The notes: generated by a model from the sequence alone, not told the origin. 64,000 nucleotides of DNA from Pedobacter psychroterrae (GCF_004331695.1 NZ_SJSL01000008.1:1-64000); one strand, 5' to 3'; shown: positions 53,043 to 62,641, numbered from the stretch's first letter. Program-made: numbers and translations.

Positions 53043-53783
53043 ATGAAGATAGCGTTACTTGGTTATGGTAAAATGGGCCAGATCATTGAGCATTTTGCTT
53101 TAGAAAGAGGCCATGAGATCGTATTGAAGATCAATATAGATAATCAGGAAGACCTGACTGTTGCTAATCTGCGAAAAGCAGATGTAGCGATAGATTTTAG
53201 TACCCCTGACGCGGCAATAGATAATATATATGCTTGTTTTGATGCGAATTTACCCGTTGTGGTAGGGACCACTGGCTGGTACGGACAATTGCAGGAAGTT
53301 AAAAATGACTGCCTTGAACGTAACAATGCTTTGCTTTATGGGTCAAACTTTAGTATAGGTGTTAATCTCTTCTTTCATGTAAACAAGGTATTGGCACAGG
53401 TTATGAATAATTTTCCGGCATATGAGGTTCAGGTAGAAGAAATACATCATACACAAAAACTGGATTCACCTAGTGGGACTGCGATGACACTAGCTGAGGG
53501 CATTATTGATAATCTGGACAGGAAATCGGAATGGGTGAATGAACTGGTGGGAACCCCTTTTGAGGATGTAATAAAGAAGGAGCAATTACTGATAGAGTCG
53601 CACAGGATTGAAAATATTCCGGGCACACATACGGTGGTTTACAGCAGTGAGGTAGATGAGATTGAGTTTAAGCATACTGCACATAGCCGCTCAGGATTTG
53701 CTTTGGGTGCAGTAGTTGCAGCAGAATGGCTGGAGAAGCGGCAGGGCTTTTATAATATAACTGATATATTTGATTTTAAATAA
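53043..53783 (+). CDS. dapB: 4-hydroxy-tetrahydrodipicolinate reductase
   Basis: This 246-residue enzyme reduces HTPA in the lysine/diaminopimelate pathway. The Rossmann motif LLGYGKMGQII is at the N-terminus. The catalytic block VEEIHHTQKLDSPSGTA (near residue 135) and the C-terminal SRSGFALGAV are clear. The shorter length compared with E. coli is usual for this phylum. It lies between the DUF5683 gene and lepB, with 22- and 9-base gaps. Confidence 0.96.
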   Translation: MKIALLGYGKMGQIIEHFALERGHEIVLKINIDNQEDLTVANLRKADVAIDFSTPDAAIDNIYACFDANLPVVVGTTGWYGQLQEVKNDCLERNNALLYGSNFSIGVNLFFHVNKVLAQVMNNFPAYEVQVEEIHHTQKLDSPSGTAMTLAEGIIDNLDRKSEWVNELVGTPFEDVIKKEQLLIESHRIENIPGTHTVVYSSEVDEIEFKHTAHSRSGFALGAVVAAEWLEKRQGFYNITDIFDFK

Positions 53784-53792
53784 CATATAAAT

Positions 53793-54989
53793 ATGAACTG
53801 GAAATTCTGGGAAAAGGATAAAAGTGCTGAGCCAAGAAAGAAAAAGACCAAAACGCGTGAATGGGTAGATGCTATCCTGTTTGCGGTAATAGCGGCAACA
53901 ATTATCAGGGTATTTTTTATCGAAGCGTATACTATCCCAACCGGATCAATGGAAAGATCGTTGCTAATCGGCGATTTTTTATTCGTGAGTAAGGTAAATT
54001 ACGGCCCGAGGATACCTATGACGCCAGTGGCATTCCCTTTTGCCCATCATACCATGCCGATAACCGGCACTAAAGCTTATTGGGATGGTGTGCAGTGGAA
54101 ATATAGAAGATTACCCGGGCTTTCCGATATCAAGAGAAATGATGTAGTCGTGTTCAACTATCCACAGGGCGATACTGTGGCACTGGAAATGCAAGATCAG
54201 GATTATTACAGGATGGTCAGAAACATGGGCTGGAATACGGTAAACAGCCAGTACACCATTGTAACCCGTCCGGTAGATAAAAGAGAGAACTACATCAAAA
54301 GATGTATCGGTATTGGCGGCGATGTGATCAGCATGAAAAATGGCCTGGTCTCTGTAAACGGTAAACCAGAAAAACTAAAGAATACCGGACAGATTAAATA
54401 TGAGGTAGCCTTTAAGACCCCTGATGTGAATTTCGCCATTTTTAAGGATATGGGTTTCAACATCGATGAAGATATTTCCCGTCAGGATGAACTTAGCTGC
54501 GTGTTTAATGGCACGGAAGAAATGATGAACAAGGTAAAAGGCCTTGATTTTGTAGCTTCGGTGAAAGAGCAGACACAGCCGGAAGGGCAGCGAGAGTCTG
54601 ATGTATTTCCTTTTGATGAAAAAAGAAACTGGAATGCGGACAACTTTGGCCCGATTACCATTCCTAAAACGGGATGGACAGTTACCCTGGACAGTGCTTC
54701 CATGCCGCTTTATGAAAGGTGCATCAGAATTTACGAAGGCAATAAGCTGGAGAAATCAGGGGATGGCTGGCTGATCAATGGTAAGCCCGCTACAACGTAT
54801 ACCTTCAAAATGGATTACTACTGGATGATGGGCGATAACAGACATAATTCATTGGATTCCAGATACTGGGGCTTTGTTCCGGATGACCACATTGTGGGTA
54901 AGGCATTGTTTATCTGGATGAGTTACGATACCAATGGTTCGTTTTTCAGTAAGATCAGGTGGAGCAGGTTACTTAATGGAATCCATTAG
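53793..54989 (+). CDS. lepB: Signal peptidase I
   Basis: The 398-residue membrane protease cleaves Sec and Tat signal peptides. One transmembrane helix (about 25-45) is followed by the catalytic Ser52 (PTGSMERSL) and Lys169 (YIKRCIG). Box E, GDNRHNSLDSRYWG, is near residue 348. Large inserts between the boxes make it longer than E. coli-type core domains; this size is common in Bacteroidota. It ends two bases before the convergent dehydrogenase gene. Confidence 0.96.
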   Translation: MNWKFWEKDKSAEPRKKKTKTREWVDAILFAVIAATIIRVFFIEAYTIPTGSMERSLLIGDFLFVSKVNYGPRIPMTPVAFPFAHHTMPITGTKAYWDGVQWKYRRLPGLSDIKRNDVVVFNYPQGDTVALEMQDQDYYRMVRNMGWNTVNSQYTIVTRPVDKRENYIKRCIGIGGDVISMKNGLVSVNGKPEKLKNTGQIKYEVAFKTPDVNFAIFKDMGFNIDEDISRQDELSCVFNGTEEMMNKVKGLDFVASVKEQTQPEGQRESDVFPFDEKRNWNADNFGPITIPKTGWTVTLDSASMPLYERCIRIYEGNKLEKSGDGWLINGKPATTYTFKMDYYWMMGDNRHNSLDSRYWGFVPDDHIVGKALFIWMSYDTNGSFFSKIRWSRLLNGIH

Positions 54990-54991
54990 TT

Positions 54992-56077
54992 TTAAGACAA
55001 CTGGGCGATAGCTAGTTTCCTGGCCAGCTCATTCAAATCATTTACAACGGCATCTATTAAAGGGATGCCGTTTTTTTTGCGCTCAGCTTCGTAGTTATAT
55101 TCAGGCTCTCCGGGAATGATCACCTGTTTGCCGGGGTCAATGGTTTTGGCACTTTTAAAGCGGGCTATCCAATTATCCAGATGATCTTTAAAATCTTGTG
55201 CCGGGCGAAACCCGTCTATCCGCATGGCACCGAAAAAGTGCCCGATGCCCTCGCCTACAGGATCATTAGGGGGTTCCAGAAAAGATACAAAAGGAGGCAC
55301 CCAGGGACCATAATTGGCGCCGGACAGTACGGCAGATAAAATATCTACTGTAGCACTCAACCCATAGCCTTTGTGACTGCCATGGTCTTTATCACTACCC
55401 AATGGCAACAGTGACCCTCCCTCTTTCAGCTGATGGGGGTTGGTAGATGCATTGCCGGAAGCATCCTGCGCCCATCCTTCAGGGATAGGTAAGTTTGCCC
55501 GCTGTGCTATTTCGAGTTTGCCGTTTGCTGCTGCTGCGGTAGCCATGTCTACTACCACAGGAGGGTATTTTCCTGCCGGAAAAGCATAACACATCGGGTT
55601 GGTGCCCAATAGCCGCTCACTGGAGTAGGTAGGGGCTACCAGGGGACTGGCATTGGTCATGCTGATGCCGACCATATCCTCTGCTACCGCCATCAATGCA
55701 TGGTATCCGGCTATTCCGAAGTGGTTAGAATTTTTAACGGCCACCCAGCCACTTCCGTAGGTACGGGCTTTCTCTATTGCAATCTTCATGGCAAAAGGAG
55801 CTACAACCAGCCCTAAACCTCTATCGCCGTCCACAGTTGCCGTAGTTGCGGTTTCATGCACGATCTTTATATCTGGAGTAGCATTGATGCGTTCTTTTTT
55901 CCAGAGGCGTACATAGCCGCTTAAACGGGCTACACCATGGGAGTCGATGCCTCTTAAATCAGATCTTAATAAAACATCAGCCGCAAGCTGCGCATCAGCA
56001 GGAGGGCATCCCATTTTAAGAAACACATTTTCAGTAAAATGACGTAGGTTATGCTCGGTAAAAGTGTAAAAATTCAT
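54992..56077 (-). CDS. Ldh-family (malate/L-lactate/ureidoglycolate-type) dehydrogenase
   Basis: The 361-residue protein belongs to the NAD(P)-dependent malate/L-lactate dehydrogenase family, whose fold differs from the classical one. Visible motifs are LRGIDSHGVARL near residue 54, NSNHFGIAGYHA near 120, and DKDHGSHKGYGLS near 232. Substrates in the family range from malate and sulfolactate to ureidoglycolate and 2,3-diketogulonate. Which applies here cannot be told. It is downstream of bshC on the same strand with a 5-base gap. Confidence 0.9.
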   Translation of the reverse strand: MNFYTFTEHNLRHFTENVFLKMGCPPADAQLAADVLLRSDLRGIDSHGVARLSGYVRLWKKERINATPDIKIVHETATTATVDGDRGLGLVVAPFAMKIAIEKARTYGSGWVAVKNSNHFGIAGYHALMAVAEDMVGISMTNASPLVAPTYSSERLLGTNPMCYAFPAGKYPPVVVDMATAAAANGKLEIAQRANLPIPEGWAQDASGNASTNPHQLKEGGSLLPLGSDKDHGSHKGYGLSATVDILSAVLSGANYGPWVPPFVSFLEPPNDPVGEGIGHFFGAMRIDGFRPAQDFKDHLDNWIARFKSAKTIDPGKQVIIPGEPEYNYEAERKKNGIPLIDAVVNDLNELARKLAIAQLS

Positions 56078-56082
56078 GTTGA

Positions 56083-57675
56083 TCAGGCAAATAGGATGGT
56101 GAACTGATGATCGAGCGGTTTGAAATACGCTACTAAAGAGTCAATAAATTCATCTCCATACAAGACATAGAATGGCGCTATATTTAACACGCGTTCCTGC
56201 AACACCCCATTCGGAAATAGTTTATCCTTTAGATTTTCTATTTGTGCCAGTGAGGTTTCATGCTTACGCTTCTCAGCCCTTAGCATTTTCTTCTCGAAAT
56301 TGGAAATTAGCTTAAGCGCTTTAGTTTTGGCTGAATCGGAAGATTGTGAGAGTGTCTTATCTATTTTATAAGCATTGAGCTTTATCTGATCGAAGATGGC
56401 CTGTATGCCCCTTACCTCGTCGTCTAGCGTCAGTTTGATAGATACATGTTCTTTGATCCACTCATTTTTAAGTGTTTCTATGTCATTAAAAATGTTTTTG
56501 TGATTGATGCCTAGTATGTGCATCCGGGTTTCACTTCTGCTGTCAATTACCAGTGCCGAGTTGCGCAGCAGCAGTACAGGGAAAGCTACCTGATAATGGT
56601 CGAAATTTGCTTTTAGCTGCAGCCAGTAGGTAAGTTCCGCTCCGCCGCCAATATAGGCCAGGTTGGGTAAAATCACTTCCTGGTATAACGGCCGCATCAC
56701 TACATTCGGACTAAAGCGCTCAGGATACTGATCAATCTCGGCTTTTAACTGCGCAGCGGTAAAGCTGGTTTCAGTATTTACTACTTTGTATTCCCCTGTT
56801 TCATAGATGATTCTTTCCCTCAAGCCATCAATCATGTAAAAAAAATTGATCTCCCTGGGGTTAACCTGTGGTTTGTGCCCCAGTTCTTCCAGTTTTACAT
56901 TACTTTCGTTGATCAGCTTAAAGCTATTCTGTTCCGTGATGTCCCGGTGTATAATTTCCTTAAACTGGTTTTTCAGTTTGGGGTTGTCGGCATCTACACA
57001 GACCAGTCCATATTCACCAAACAGTGCATCTACCAGTTCGCGTGTGGCATCACTCAGTTTAGTGTTGTCGGTATATGCAGCCTCCACCAGTCGTGACAAC
57101 ATCAGGCCTTTTTTGCCGATGCCCAGGTAGCCTTTATAGGCGGTCAGTGTTTCTACAATGTCTTTGATGTCCAGTCTCCCGGTTGCACCTGCCGCCTGTT
57201 TATTCCAGGTCAGCACTTTGTCTTCCACCTTCAGGTGGTTAATCTCTTCAAAATCGTGGTCTTCAGTCGCCATCCAGTACACCGGTACAAAGTTATAATC
57301 CGGAAATTCCTGCTTTAATGTCCTGGCCAGGTTAATGGCCGTTACAATCTTATAGATGAAATACAGCGGACCGGTAAAAATATTGAGTTGGTGGCCGGTG
57401 GTAATGGTAAAAGTGCGGTTATCTCCCAGGCGTTTGATATACTCAGTAACCATAGGCGTTGTCTTCACAGCAGCGTATTGCTGCTTCAAGGTGTCCACCA
57501 ATACGGACCTGTCGCCATTAAAACGGCGATTTTCTATGGCCTCAGCGAAGCCCTTCAGATCCACGGAATAGTTATAAAAAGACTTAAGTTCGTCTTTTCC
57601 GCTGATGTAATCCAGTACTACCGCCGAGAAGGCGTTCGTGTCCTGATAAGAGATGTATTTAGCATGCATTGCCAC
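56083..57675 (-). CDS. bshC: Bacillithiol biosynthesis cysteine-adding enzyme BshC
   Basis: The 530-residue protein matches BshC, which adds cysteine to glucosaminyl-malate to make bacillithiol, the low-molecular-weight thiol of Firmicutes and Bacteroidota. The TITTGHQLNIFTGPLYFIYK motif (near 92) and VYWMATEDHDFEE (near 128) are family signatures. A coiled coil (about 430-490) precedes the C-terminus. bshA and bshB are not in this window. Confidence 0.95.
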   Translation of the reverse strand: MAMHAKYISYQDTNAFSAVVLDYISGKDELKSFYNYSVDLKGFAEAIENRRFNGDRSVLVDTLKQQYAAVKTTPMVTEYIKRLGDNRTFTITTGHQLNIFTGPLYFIYKIVTAINLARTLKQEFPDYNFVPVYWMATEDHDFEEINHLKVEDKVLTWNKQAAGATGRLDIKDIVETLTAYKGYLGIGKKGLMLSRLVEAAYTDNTKLSDATRELVDALFGEYGLVCVDADNPKLKNQFKEIIHRDITEQNSFKLINESNVKLEELGHKPQVNPREINFFYMIDGLRERIIYETGEYKVVNTETSFTAAQLKAEIDQYPERFSPNVVMRPLYQEVILPNLAYIGGGAELTYWLQLKANFDHYQVAFPVLLLRNSALVIDSRSETRMHILGINHKNIFNDIETLKNEWIKEHVSIKLTLDDEVRGIQAIFDQIKLNAYKIDKTLSQSSDSAKTKALKLISNFEKKMLRAEKRKHETSLAQIENLKDKLFPNGVLQERVLNIAPFYVLYGDEFIDSLVAYFKPLDHQFTILFA

Positions 57676-57715
57676 GAATTTAAGTTAATAAACCATAATT
57701 CCTGATTTGAAGCTT

Positions 57716-59050
57716 TTATTTTACAATTCGTCCATACAGGTCGAAGTCTTCCGCACGGTCGATGGCTACATTTACAAAACTGCCATTGGCAGCATAACCG
57801 GTAGCAGCATCTATCAGTACCTCATTGTCCACCTCCGGAGAGTCATATTGCGTACGTCCGATAAAGAAATCACCTTCTTTTCTGTCTACCAGGACCTTAA
57901 AGGTTTTACCCACTTTTTCCTGGTTGATGTCAAATGAAATACCTTGCTGCAGTTCCATAATTGCATCTACGCGCGCTTGTTTTACTTCATCAGGCACATC
58001 GTCTACTAAGATGTGTGCATGGGTTTTCTCTTCGTGCGAATAAGTAAAGCAACCCAGTCTGTCAAAACGGGTTTCCTCCACCCAGTTCATCATCTCTTCA
58101 AAATCCTGCTCAGTTTCACCAGGGTATCCACAGATTAAAGTGGTACGCATTGCGATGCCGGGTACTTTGTCCCTGATCTGGTTGACGATATCGATAGTTT
58201 TCTGCTTGGTGATGCCACGGCGCATGGACTTAAGCATATTGTCTGTAATGTGTTGCAAAGGCATATCCAGGTACTTGCAGATATTTTCCCTTTCATTCAT
58301 TGCATCGAGAATTTCCATAGGGAAGCCCGAAGGATAAGCATACTGCAGCCTGATCCATTCTATGCCGGGTATGTCAGAAAGCCTGCGCAATAACTCGTGG
58401 AGGTTACGTTTACCATAAATATCCAAGCCATAATAGGTAAGGTCCTGCGCTATTAATATTAGTTCCTTAGTGCCATTAGCGGCCAGTATTTTTGCTTCGT
58501 TTACCAGTTCGGCCATATCGCGCGACACATGTTTTCCACGCATCAGCGGAATCGCGCAAAAGGAACAGGGGCGGTTACAACCTTCCGCGATCTTGAAATA
58601 AGCATAATGTGAAGGGGTAGTCAGCAGGCGCTCTCCAATTAACTCGTGCTTATAGTTCGCACCCAATGAATGGAGCAGGTTGTTCAGATCGTTGGTGCCA
58701 AAGTAAGCATCAACGTTAGTTATTTCAGCTTCCAGTTCCGGTTTATACCGTTCAGACAAGCATCCGGTCACGATTACCTTTCCAATTTTTCCAGCTTCTT
58801 TAAGTTCACTGTATTGCAATATGGTATCGATAGATTCCTGTTTGGCATTGTCAATGAAACCGCAGGTATTGATGACAACTATGTCGTCTTTTCCCATTGT
58901 ATTGGCTTCATGAACCACATTCATACTGTTGCCGCGCAACTGGCCCATTAAGACTTCTGAGTCATAGGTGTTCTTGGAACAGCCCAGGGTGATGACGTTA
59001 ATTTTGGGTTTTTTAACAGGTATAATAGTGGATTTTATTTTTGTATTCAT
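57716..59050 (-). CDS. rimO: Ribosomal protein S12 methylthiotransferase RimO
   Basis: The 444-residue radical-SAM enzyme methylthiolates an Asp of ribosomal protein uS12. The N-terminal UPF0004 domain begins LGCSKNTYDSE. The radical-SAM cluster CNRPCSFC is near residue 157, and a TRAM domain covers about 370-440. It starts five bases after the ftsY stop on the minus strand, the normal order in Bacteroidota (rpmB-rpmG-DUF4295-ftsY-rimO). Confidence 0.97.
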   Translation of the reverse strand: MNTKIKSTIIPVKKPKINVITLGCSKNTYDSEVLMGQLRGNSMNVVHEANTMGKDDIVVINTCGFIDNAKQESIDTILQYSELKEAGKIGKVIVTGCLSERYKPELEAEITNVDAYFGTNDLNNLLHSLGANYKHELIGERLLTTPSHYAYFKIAEGCNRPCSFCAIPLMRGKHVSRDMAELVNEAKILAANGTKELILIAQDLTYYGLDIYGKRNLHELLRRLSDIPGIEWIRLQYAYPSGFPMEILDAMNERENICKYLDMPLQHITDNMLKSMRRGITKQKTIDIVNQIRDKVPGIAMRTTLICGYPGETEQDFEEMMNWVEETRFDRLGCFTYSHEEKTHAHILVDDVPDEVKQARVDAIMELQQGISFDINQEKVGKTFKVLVDRKEGDFFIGRTQYDSPEVDNEVLIDAATGYAANGSFVNVAIDRAEDFDLYGRIVK

Positions 59051-59055
59051 GTGTT

Positions 59056-60021
59056 TTATTTAAACAAGCTATCAACGAAAGCTTTTTTATCAAATAATTG
59101 CAGGTCGTTCATGCTTTCGCCTACGCCTATGTACTTTAATGGGATTTTGAACTGGTCAGAAATCCCGATCACTACACCACCTTTGGCGGTACCGTCCAGT
59201 TTGGTTATGGCCAATGCATTTACGTCAGTCGCTTCAGTAAACTGCTTACATTGTTCAAATGCATTTTGACCTGTAGAGCCATCCAGTACCAATAGTATTT
59301 CATGCGGTGCTCCAGGCACGACCCTGTTCATGACGTTTTTAATCTTGCCCAGTTCATTCATGAGGCCTACTTTATTGTGCAGACGTCCGGCGGTATCAAT
59401 AATAACGACATCTTCTCCATTAGCCACAGCAGACTGAAGTGTGTCAAAAGCCACAGATGCGGGATCAGATCCCATGGCTTGTGCCACTACACGTACGTCT
59501 ACGCGCTGGCCCCAAAGCTGGATCTGCTCTACAGCCGCTGCCCTGAAGGTATCAGCTGCACCCAAAACTACTTTAAGGCCTTCTGCTTTTAGCTTATGGG
59601 CCAGTTTGCCAATGGTAGTGGTCTTCCCTACGCCATTTACACCTACCACCATAATTACATACGGTTTATGCTCAGTGCCATATTCGAAGCTGCTGAAATC
59701 ATTACTGTTGTTTTCTGCAAGCAGCAATTGTATTTCATCGCGCAACAAGCCGTTCAGTTCAGATGTAGAAAGATATTTGTCCTTTGCTACACGATTTTGT
59801 ATACGGTCTATGATCTTCAATGTAGTGGTTACACCAACGTCAGAGGTTACCAGGACTTCTTCCAGGTTATCCAGTACTTCGTCATCCACGGTAGATTTTC
59901 CGGCTACCGCCTTGGTGATCTTACTAAAAAACCCTTCTTTAGTTTTCTCTAATCCTTTGTCCAGCGCTTCCTGCGATTCCGGTGCAGTTTCCTTTTTCTT
60001 GAAAAAATCGAATAAACCCAT
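59056..60021 (-). CDS. ftsY: Signal recognition particle receptor FtsY
   Basis: From ATG 60021 the product has 321 residues (MGLFDFFKKKE start; a TTG five codons upstream is unlikely). It is the SRP receptor GTPase that docks ribosome-nascent chains to SecYEG. It has a short A region, then the NG domain: G1 GVNGVGKTTT near residue 118, DTFRAAAVEQ, DTAGRLHNK, and TKLDGTAKGG. It follows the ribosomal protein genes after a terminator-like hairpin. Confidence 0.97.
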   Translation of the reverse strand: MGLFDFFKKKETAPESQEALDKGLEKTKEGFFSKITKAVAGKSTVDDEVLDNLEEVLVTSDVGVTTTLKIIDRIQNRVAKDKYLSTSELNGLLRDEIQLLLAENNSNDFSSFEYGTEHKPYVIMVVGVNGVGKTTTIGKLAHKLKAEGLKVVLGAADTFRAAAVEQIQLWGQRVDVRVVAQAMGSDPASVAFDTLQSAVANGEDVVIIDTAGRLHNKVGLMNELGKIKNVMNRVVPGAPHEILLVLDGSTGQNAFEQCKQFTEATDVNALAITKLDGTAKGGVVIGISDQFKIPLKYIGVGESMNDLQLFDKKAFVDSLFK

Positions 60022-60043
60022 AAGAATGTATAACAAAACAAAA

Positions 60044-60073
60044 AAAGCCCTCCCACAATAAAGGGACGGCTTT
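60044..60073 (-). terminator. Terminator or attenuator between the DUF4295 gene and ftsY
   Basis: AAAGCCCTCCC (60044-60054) pairs with GGGACGGCTTT (60063-60073) with one mismatch. On the minus strand it is followed by a T-run. It could lower ftsY expression relative to the ribosomal genes. Confidence 0.7.
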
Positions 60074-60093
60074 AATATTATTTAATATTAAAA

Positions 60094-60252
60094 TTATTTT
60101 TTGGATGCAGAAATAGCATCTTGAACGTGATCGTTATGAACAATAACTTCTTTGAAAGAATAAGCACCTTTAGGTGATTTAGTCATTGTAATAACTTTCG
60201 AATATTCTTTTCCTTTACCCGTTTTCAGGGTTGCAACTACCTTTTTTGCCAT
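60094..60252 (-). CDS. DUF4295 small basic protein, probable ribosomal protein
   Basis: This 52-residue Lys-rich protein begins MAKKVVATLKTGKGKEYSKV and ends DAISASKK. It is a DUF4295 member, present almost throughout Bacteroidota and always beside rpmG and rpmB. From memory, a Flavobacterium ribosome structure showed an extra large-subunit protein (bL38) of this kind; I cannot verify the match here. The gene sits 39 bases after rpmG and before a terminator-like hairpin and ftsY. Confidence 0.9.
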   Translation of the reverse strand: MAKKVVATLKTGKGKEYSKVITMTKSPKGAYSFKEVIVHNDHVQDAISASKK

Positions 60253-60291
60253 GATCTAAATAGATTGTATTTAGTTAAATACTAAATGTTA

Positions 60292-60474
60292 TTACTTAAT
60301 TTCTTTGTGTACAGTTACTTTTCTCAATACAGGGTTGAATTTTTTCAATTCCAAACGCTCAGTAGTGTTCTTACGGTTTTTAGTAGTGATATATCTAGAC
60401 GCACCAGGCATGCCGCTTGCTCTATGTTCTGTACACTCTAGAATAACTTGTACTCTGTTACCTTTTTTTGCCAT
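60292..60474 (-). CDS. rpmG: 50S ribosomal protein L33
   Basis: The 60-residue protein has the L33 pattern RVQVILECTE, YITTKNRKNTTERLELKKFNP (in part) and VTVHKEIK. It lacks the CxxC zinc pairs, so it is the C-minus form: a single Cys remains at position 14. It lies 42 bases after rpmB. Confidence 0.96.
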   Translation of the reverse strand: MAKKGNRVQVILECTEHRASGMPGASRYITTKNRKNTTERLELKKFNPVLRKVTVHKEIK

Positions 60475-60516
60475 TTTCTTAATATTACGGTTGATTCACA
60501 TCAACCAATGTTTTTT

Positions 60517-60750
60517 CTATAAATATCCTTTTTTCATGAAACGGTTGATCGCTTCAGAGATACCAATTTTGTTAATGGTTTTGATAGCTGAAGTAGATAC
60601 TTTCAGTGTTATCCAACGATCCTCTTCAGGAATATAAAATTTCTGAAGTTGTAAGTTGGGATAAAACTTACGCTTAGTTTTAACGTTTGAGTGAGAAACA
60701 TTAAAACCTGTCATCGCCATTTTTCCGGTTAAATCACAAACTCTTGACAT
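60517..60750 (-). CDS. rpmB: 50S ribosomal protein L28
   Basis: The 77-residue protein starts MSRVCDLTGK and contains the NVSHSNVKTKRKF basic block typical of L28, then the STSAIKTINKIGI motif. It is the first gene of the rpmB-rpmG-DUF4295-ftsY-rimO group. Its promoter seems to overlap the 3' end of the HAD phosphatase gene upstream. Confidence 0.97.
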   Translation of the reverse strand: MSRVCDLTGKMAMTGFNVSHSNVKTKRKFYPNLQLQKFYIPEEDRWITLKVSTSAIKTINKIGISEAINRFMKKGYL

Positions 60751-60790
60751 GCCTTGTTATATATTGTTAATAGTTCTTCGCTTAATTTTT

Positions 60791-61516
60791 TTAAGAGTGT
60801 GCAAATATCAATATAATATTTGTAATCATCAAGCCGACAGGGAAAATATTTTCAATATAATCAAATAGCTGTAAGATTGCCTGATAGGACAGTGCTGTAT
60901 AATCATCTATGTAGAGATCACAGGGCGGTAATTCTTCTTTGGTATGAGAACTGAGTACCCCCACCACTTTCATTCCTGCATTCAGTGCTGCAGTGACACC
61001 CGAGAAGGAATCTTCAAAGACAACGCAGTCCCTTGGCATCACACCAAGATTTTTGGCTGAGGTCAGGTATACTTCGGGATCAGGCTTATGTTTTTTAACA
61101 TCTTCGCTTGCCATAATAGACCCCATAGTTTCGCGTATTGGTACTTTACTCAGTATCAGTTCCAGATTTGCATAAGGGGCTGATGTGGCTACGCCAAGCC
61201 TTACATTATTCTCGTTCAAATTAGCTATAAACTCCACAATGCCTTTTATTGGTGATACATGCGGCTCATATATTTTTCTGAAAAGGCCTTCTTTCTCCTC
61301 CTCAAGTTGTAAAAATTCTTCACCTTCTACAGGTCTTTTCAGAAAATGTGTCAGTATATATTTGTTGCTTTTCCCAAACATGTGTTCGGCAAACTCGTCA
61401 TCTGTCGGGGCCAGGTTGCGTGTGGAAAAGAATTCACGGAATGCCATTGAATGGTATGGATTGGTGTGGCAGATTACGCCGTCCATGTCAAAAATGACTG
61501 CTATATCTCTATTCAT
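60791..61516 (-). CDS. HAD-superfamily hydrolase, beta-phosphoglucomutase-like
   Basis: The 241-residue protein has HAD motif I FDMDGVICHT (nucleophile Asp near residue 10), motif II VATSAP, motif III KHKPDPEVYL, and motif IV FEDSFSGVTAALNAG. The helical cap after motif I fits subfamily IA phosphatases or beta-phosphoglucomutases. Substrate is unknown. It ends 40 bases before rpmB. Confidence 0.9.
   Translation of the reverse strand: MNRDIAVIFDMDGVICHTNPYHSMAFREFFSTRNLAPTDDEFAEHMFGKSNKYILTHFLKRPVEGEEFLQLEEEKEGLFRKIYEPHVSPIKGIVEFIANLNENNVRLGVATSAPYANLELILSKVPIRETMGSIMASEDVKKHKPDPEVYLTSAKNLGVMPRDCVVFEDSFSGVTAALNAGMKVVGVLSSHTKEELPPCDLYIDDYTALSYQAILQLFDYIENIFPVGLMITNIILIFAHS
60802..60832 (-). 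promoter_or_regulatory. Putative promoter of the rpmB operon
   Basis: On the minus strand TTG (60832-60830) is followed after 20 bases by GATATTTG (60809-60802), one mismatch from TAnnTTTG. It lies inside the last codons of the upstream HAD gene. Confidence 0.45.
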
Positions 61517-61577
61517 CCGGCAAAATTAAGAAAACCAATCCGGCAGTATCTCTGTTGTGTGTAAAAAATGGCCGTTT

Positions 61578-62519
61578 ATGAAAAAAGAAAAAGTTACTTT
61601 CAAAGGAGCATGGGAAATATTAAAGACATCATTCATGGGCTTTAGTGACCATAAAGTCACCAAGCTTAGTGGCTCACTGGCATATTATACGGTCTTTTCA
61701 ATGGCGCCATTATTGGTGGTGATTATTTCATTGTGTGGCATCTTTTTAGGGCAGGAGGCTGCCCAGGGACAAGTTTACAATCAGTTGGCCGGCTTCCTCG
61801 GAAAAGAAACAGCATTGTCGCTGCAGGAGATGATCCAGAAAGCAGCAATCGGCGACAAGGGCACTGTTGCTTTTATCATTGGTGCGGTTACATTGTTGGT
61901 CGGTGCTACCACCGTTTTTGCCGATATTCAGGATTCTATTAACATGATCTGGGGTTTAAAGCCAAAGCCAAAAAGAGGTTGGTTAAAGATGTTACAAAAC
62001 AGGTTCCTTTCTTTTTCAGTGATCATAAGTCTGGGGTTTTTACTACTTGTCTCCCTGGGGGTGACTTCTGTTTTAGACGGATTTAGTGAGCGTCTGCAAG
62101 CGAGGTTCAATGATGTTTCCGTTGTGGTGTTCTATATCCTAAACCAAGTTGTTACGCTCGCTGTGATTTCAACGATATTTGGTGTGATCTTTAAAGTTCT
62201 GCCTGATGCGATCATAAAATGGCGTGACGTGGCGCTCGGTTCTATGGTGACAGCCGTATTATTCATGCTCGGTAAGTTTGGTATTTCATTTTACATCGGC
62301 AGCAGTGACGTTGGGAGTACTTATGGTGCGGCGGGCTCGTTGATTGTTGTTTTGCTCTGGACCTATTATTCGTCCATCATTTTATATTTTGGTGCTGAGT
62401 TTACTAAAGCGTATGCCGTTAAATATGGTTCTGAGATACATCCTTCACATTATGCGGTCACAACGAAGGAAGTAGAAATCGAAACGGAAGGTAATTCAAT
62501 CCAGGATAACGAGAAATAG
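61578..62519 (+). CDS. YihY/BrkB (UPF0761) family inner-membrane protein
   Basis: From ATG 61578 the product has 313 residues (GTG at 61557 is an alternative). It has six transmembrane helices. The N-terminal LSGSLAYYTVFSMAPLLVV motif and the later SDVGSTYGAAGSLIVVLLWTYYSSIILYFGAEF region are typical of YihY/BrkB. Once annotated as RNase BN, these are now seen as membrane proteins of unclear transport role. The end is an acidic soluble tail. Confidence 0.93.
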   Translation: MKKEKVTFKGAWEILKTSFMGFSDHKVTKLSGSLAYYTVFSMAPLLVVIISLCGIFLGQEAAQGQVYNQLAGFLGKETALSLQEMIQKAAIGDKGTVAFIIGAVTLLVGATTVFADIQDSINMIWGLKPKPKRGWLKMLQNRFLSFSVIISLGFLLLVSLGVTSVLDGFSERLQARFNDVSVVVFYILNQVVTLAVISTIFGVIFKVLPDAIIKWRDVALGSMVTAVLFMLGKFGISFYIGSSDVGSTYGAAGSLIVVLLWTYYSSIILYFGAEFTKAYAVKYGSEIHPSHYAVTTKEVEIETEGNSIQDNEK

Positions 62520-62641
62520 CCATTAAATAGTATGCCGGATGTAGCAGCAAAGATAACAAAACCCCTGCCCACACACTTTTACTCACGCTTTGTTTATCGT
62601 TGGCATAAAATTTCGCTATCTTTATATCTATAAATACACCC

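Noticed and set aside
59441..60061. 206-codon open frame on the plus strand opposite ftsY
   Set aside because: It mirrors ftsY codons, its translation is low-complexity Ser/Thr-rich with no family pattern, and it overlaps a gene of certain identity.
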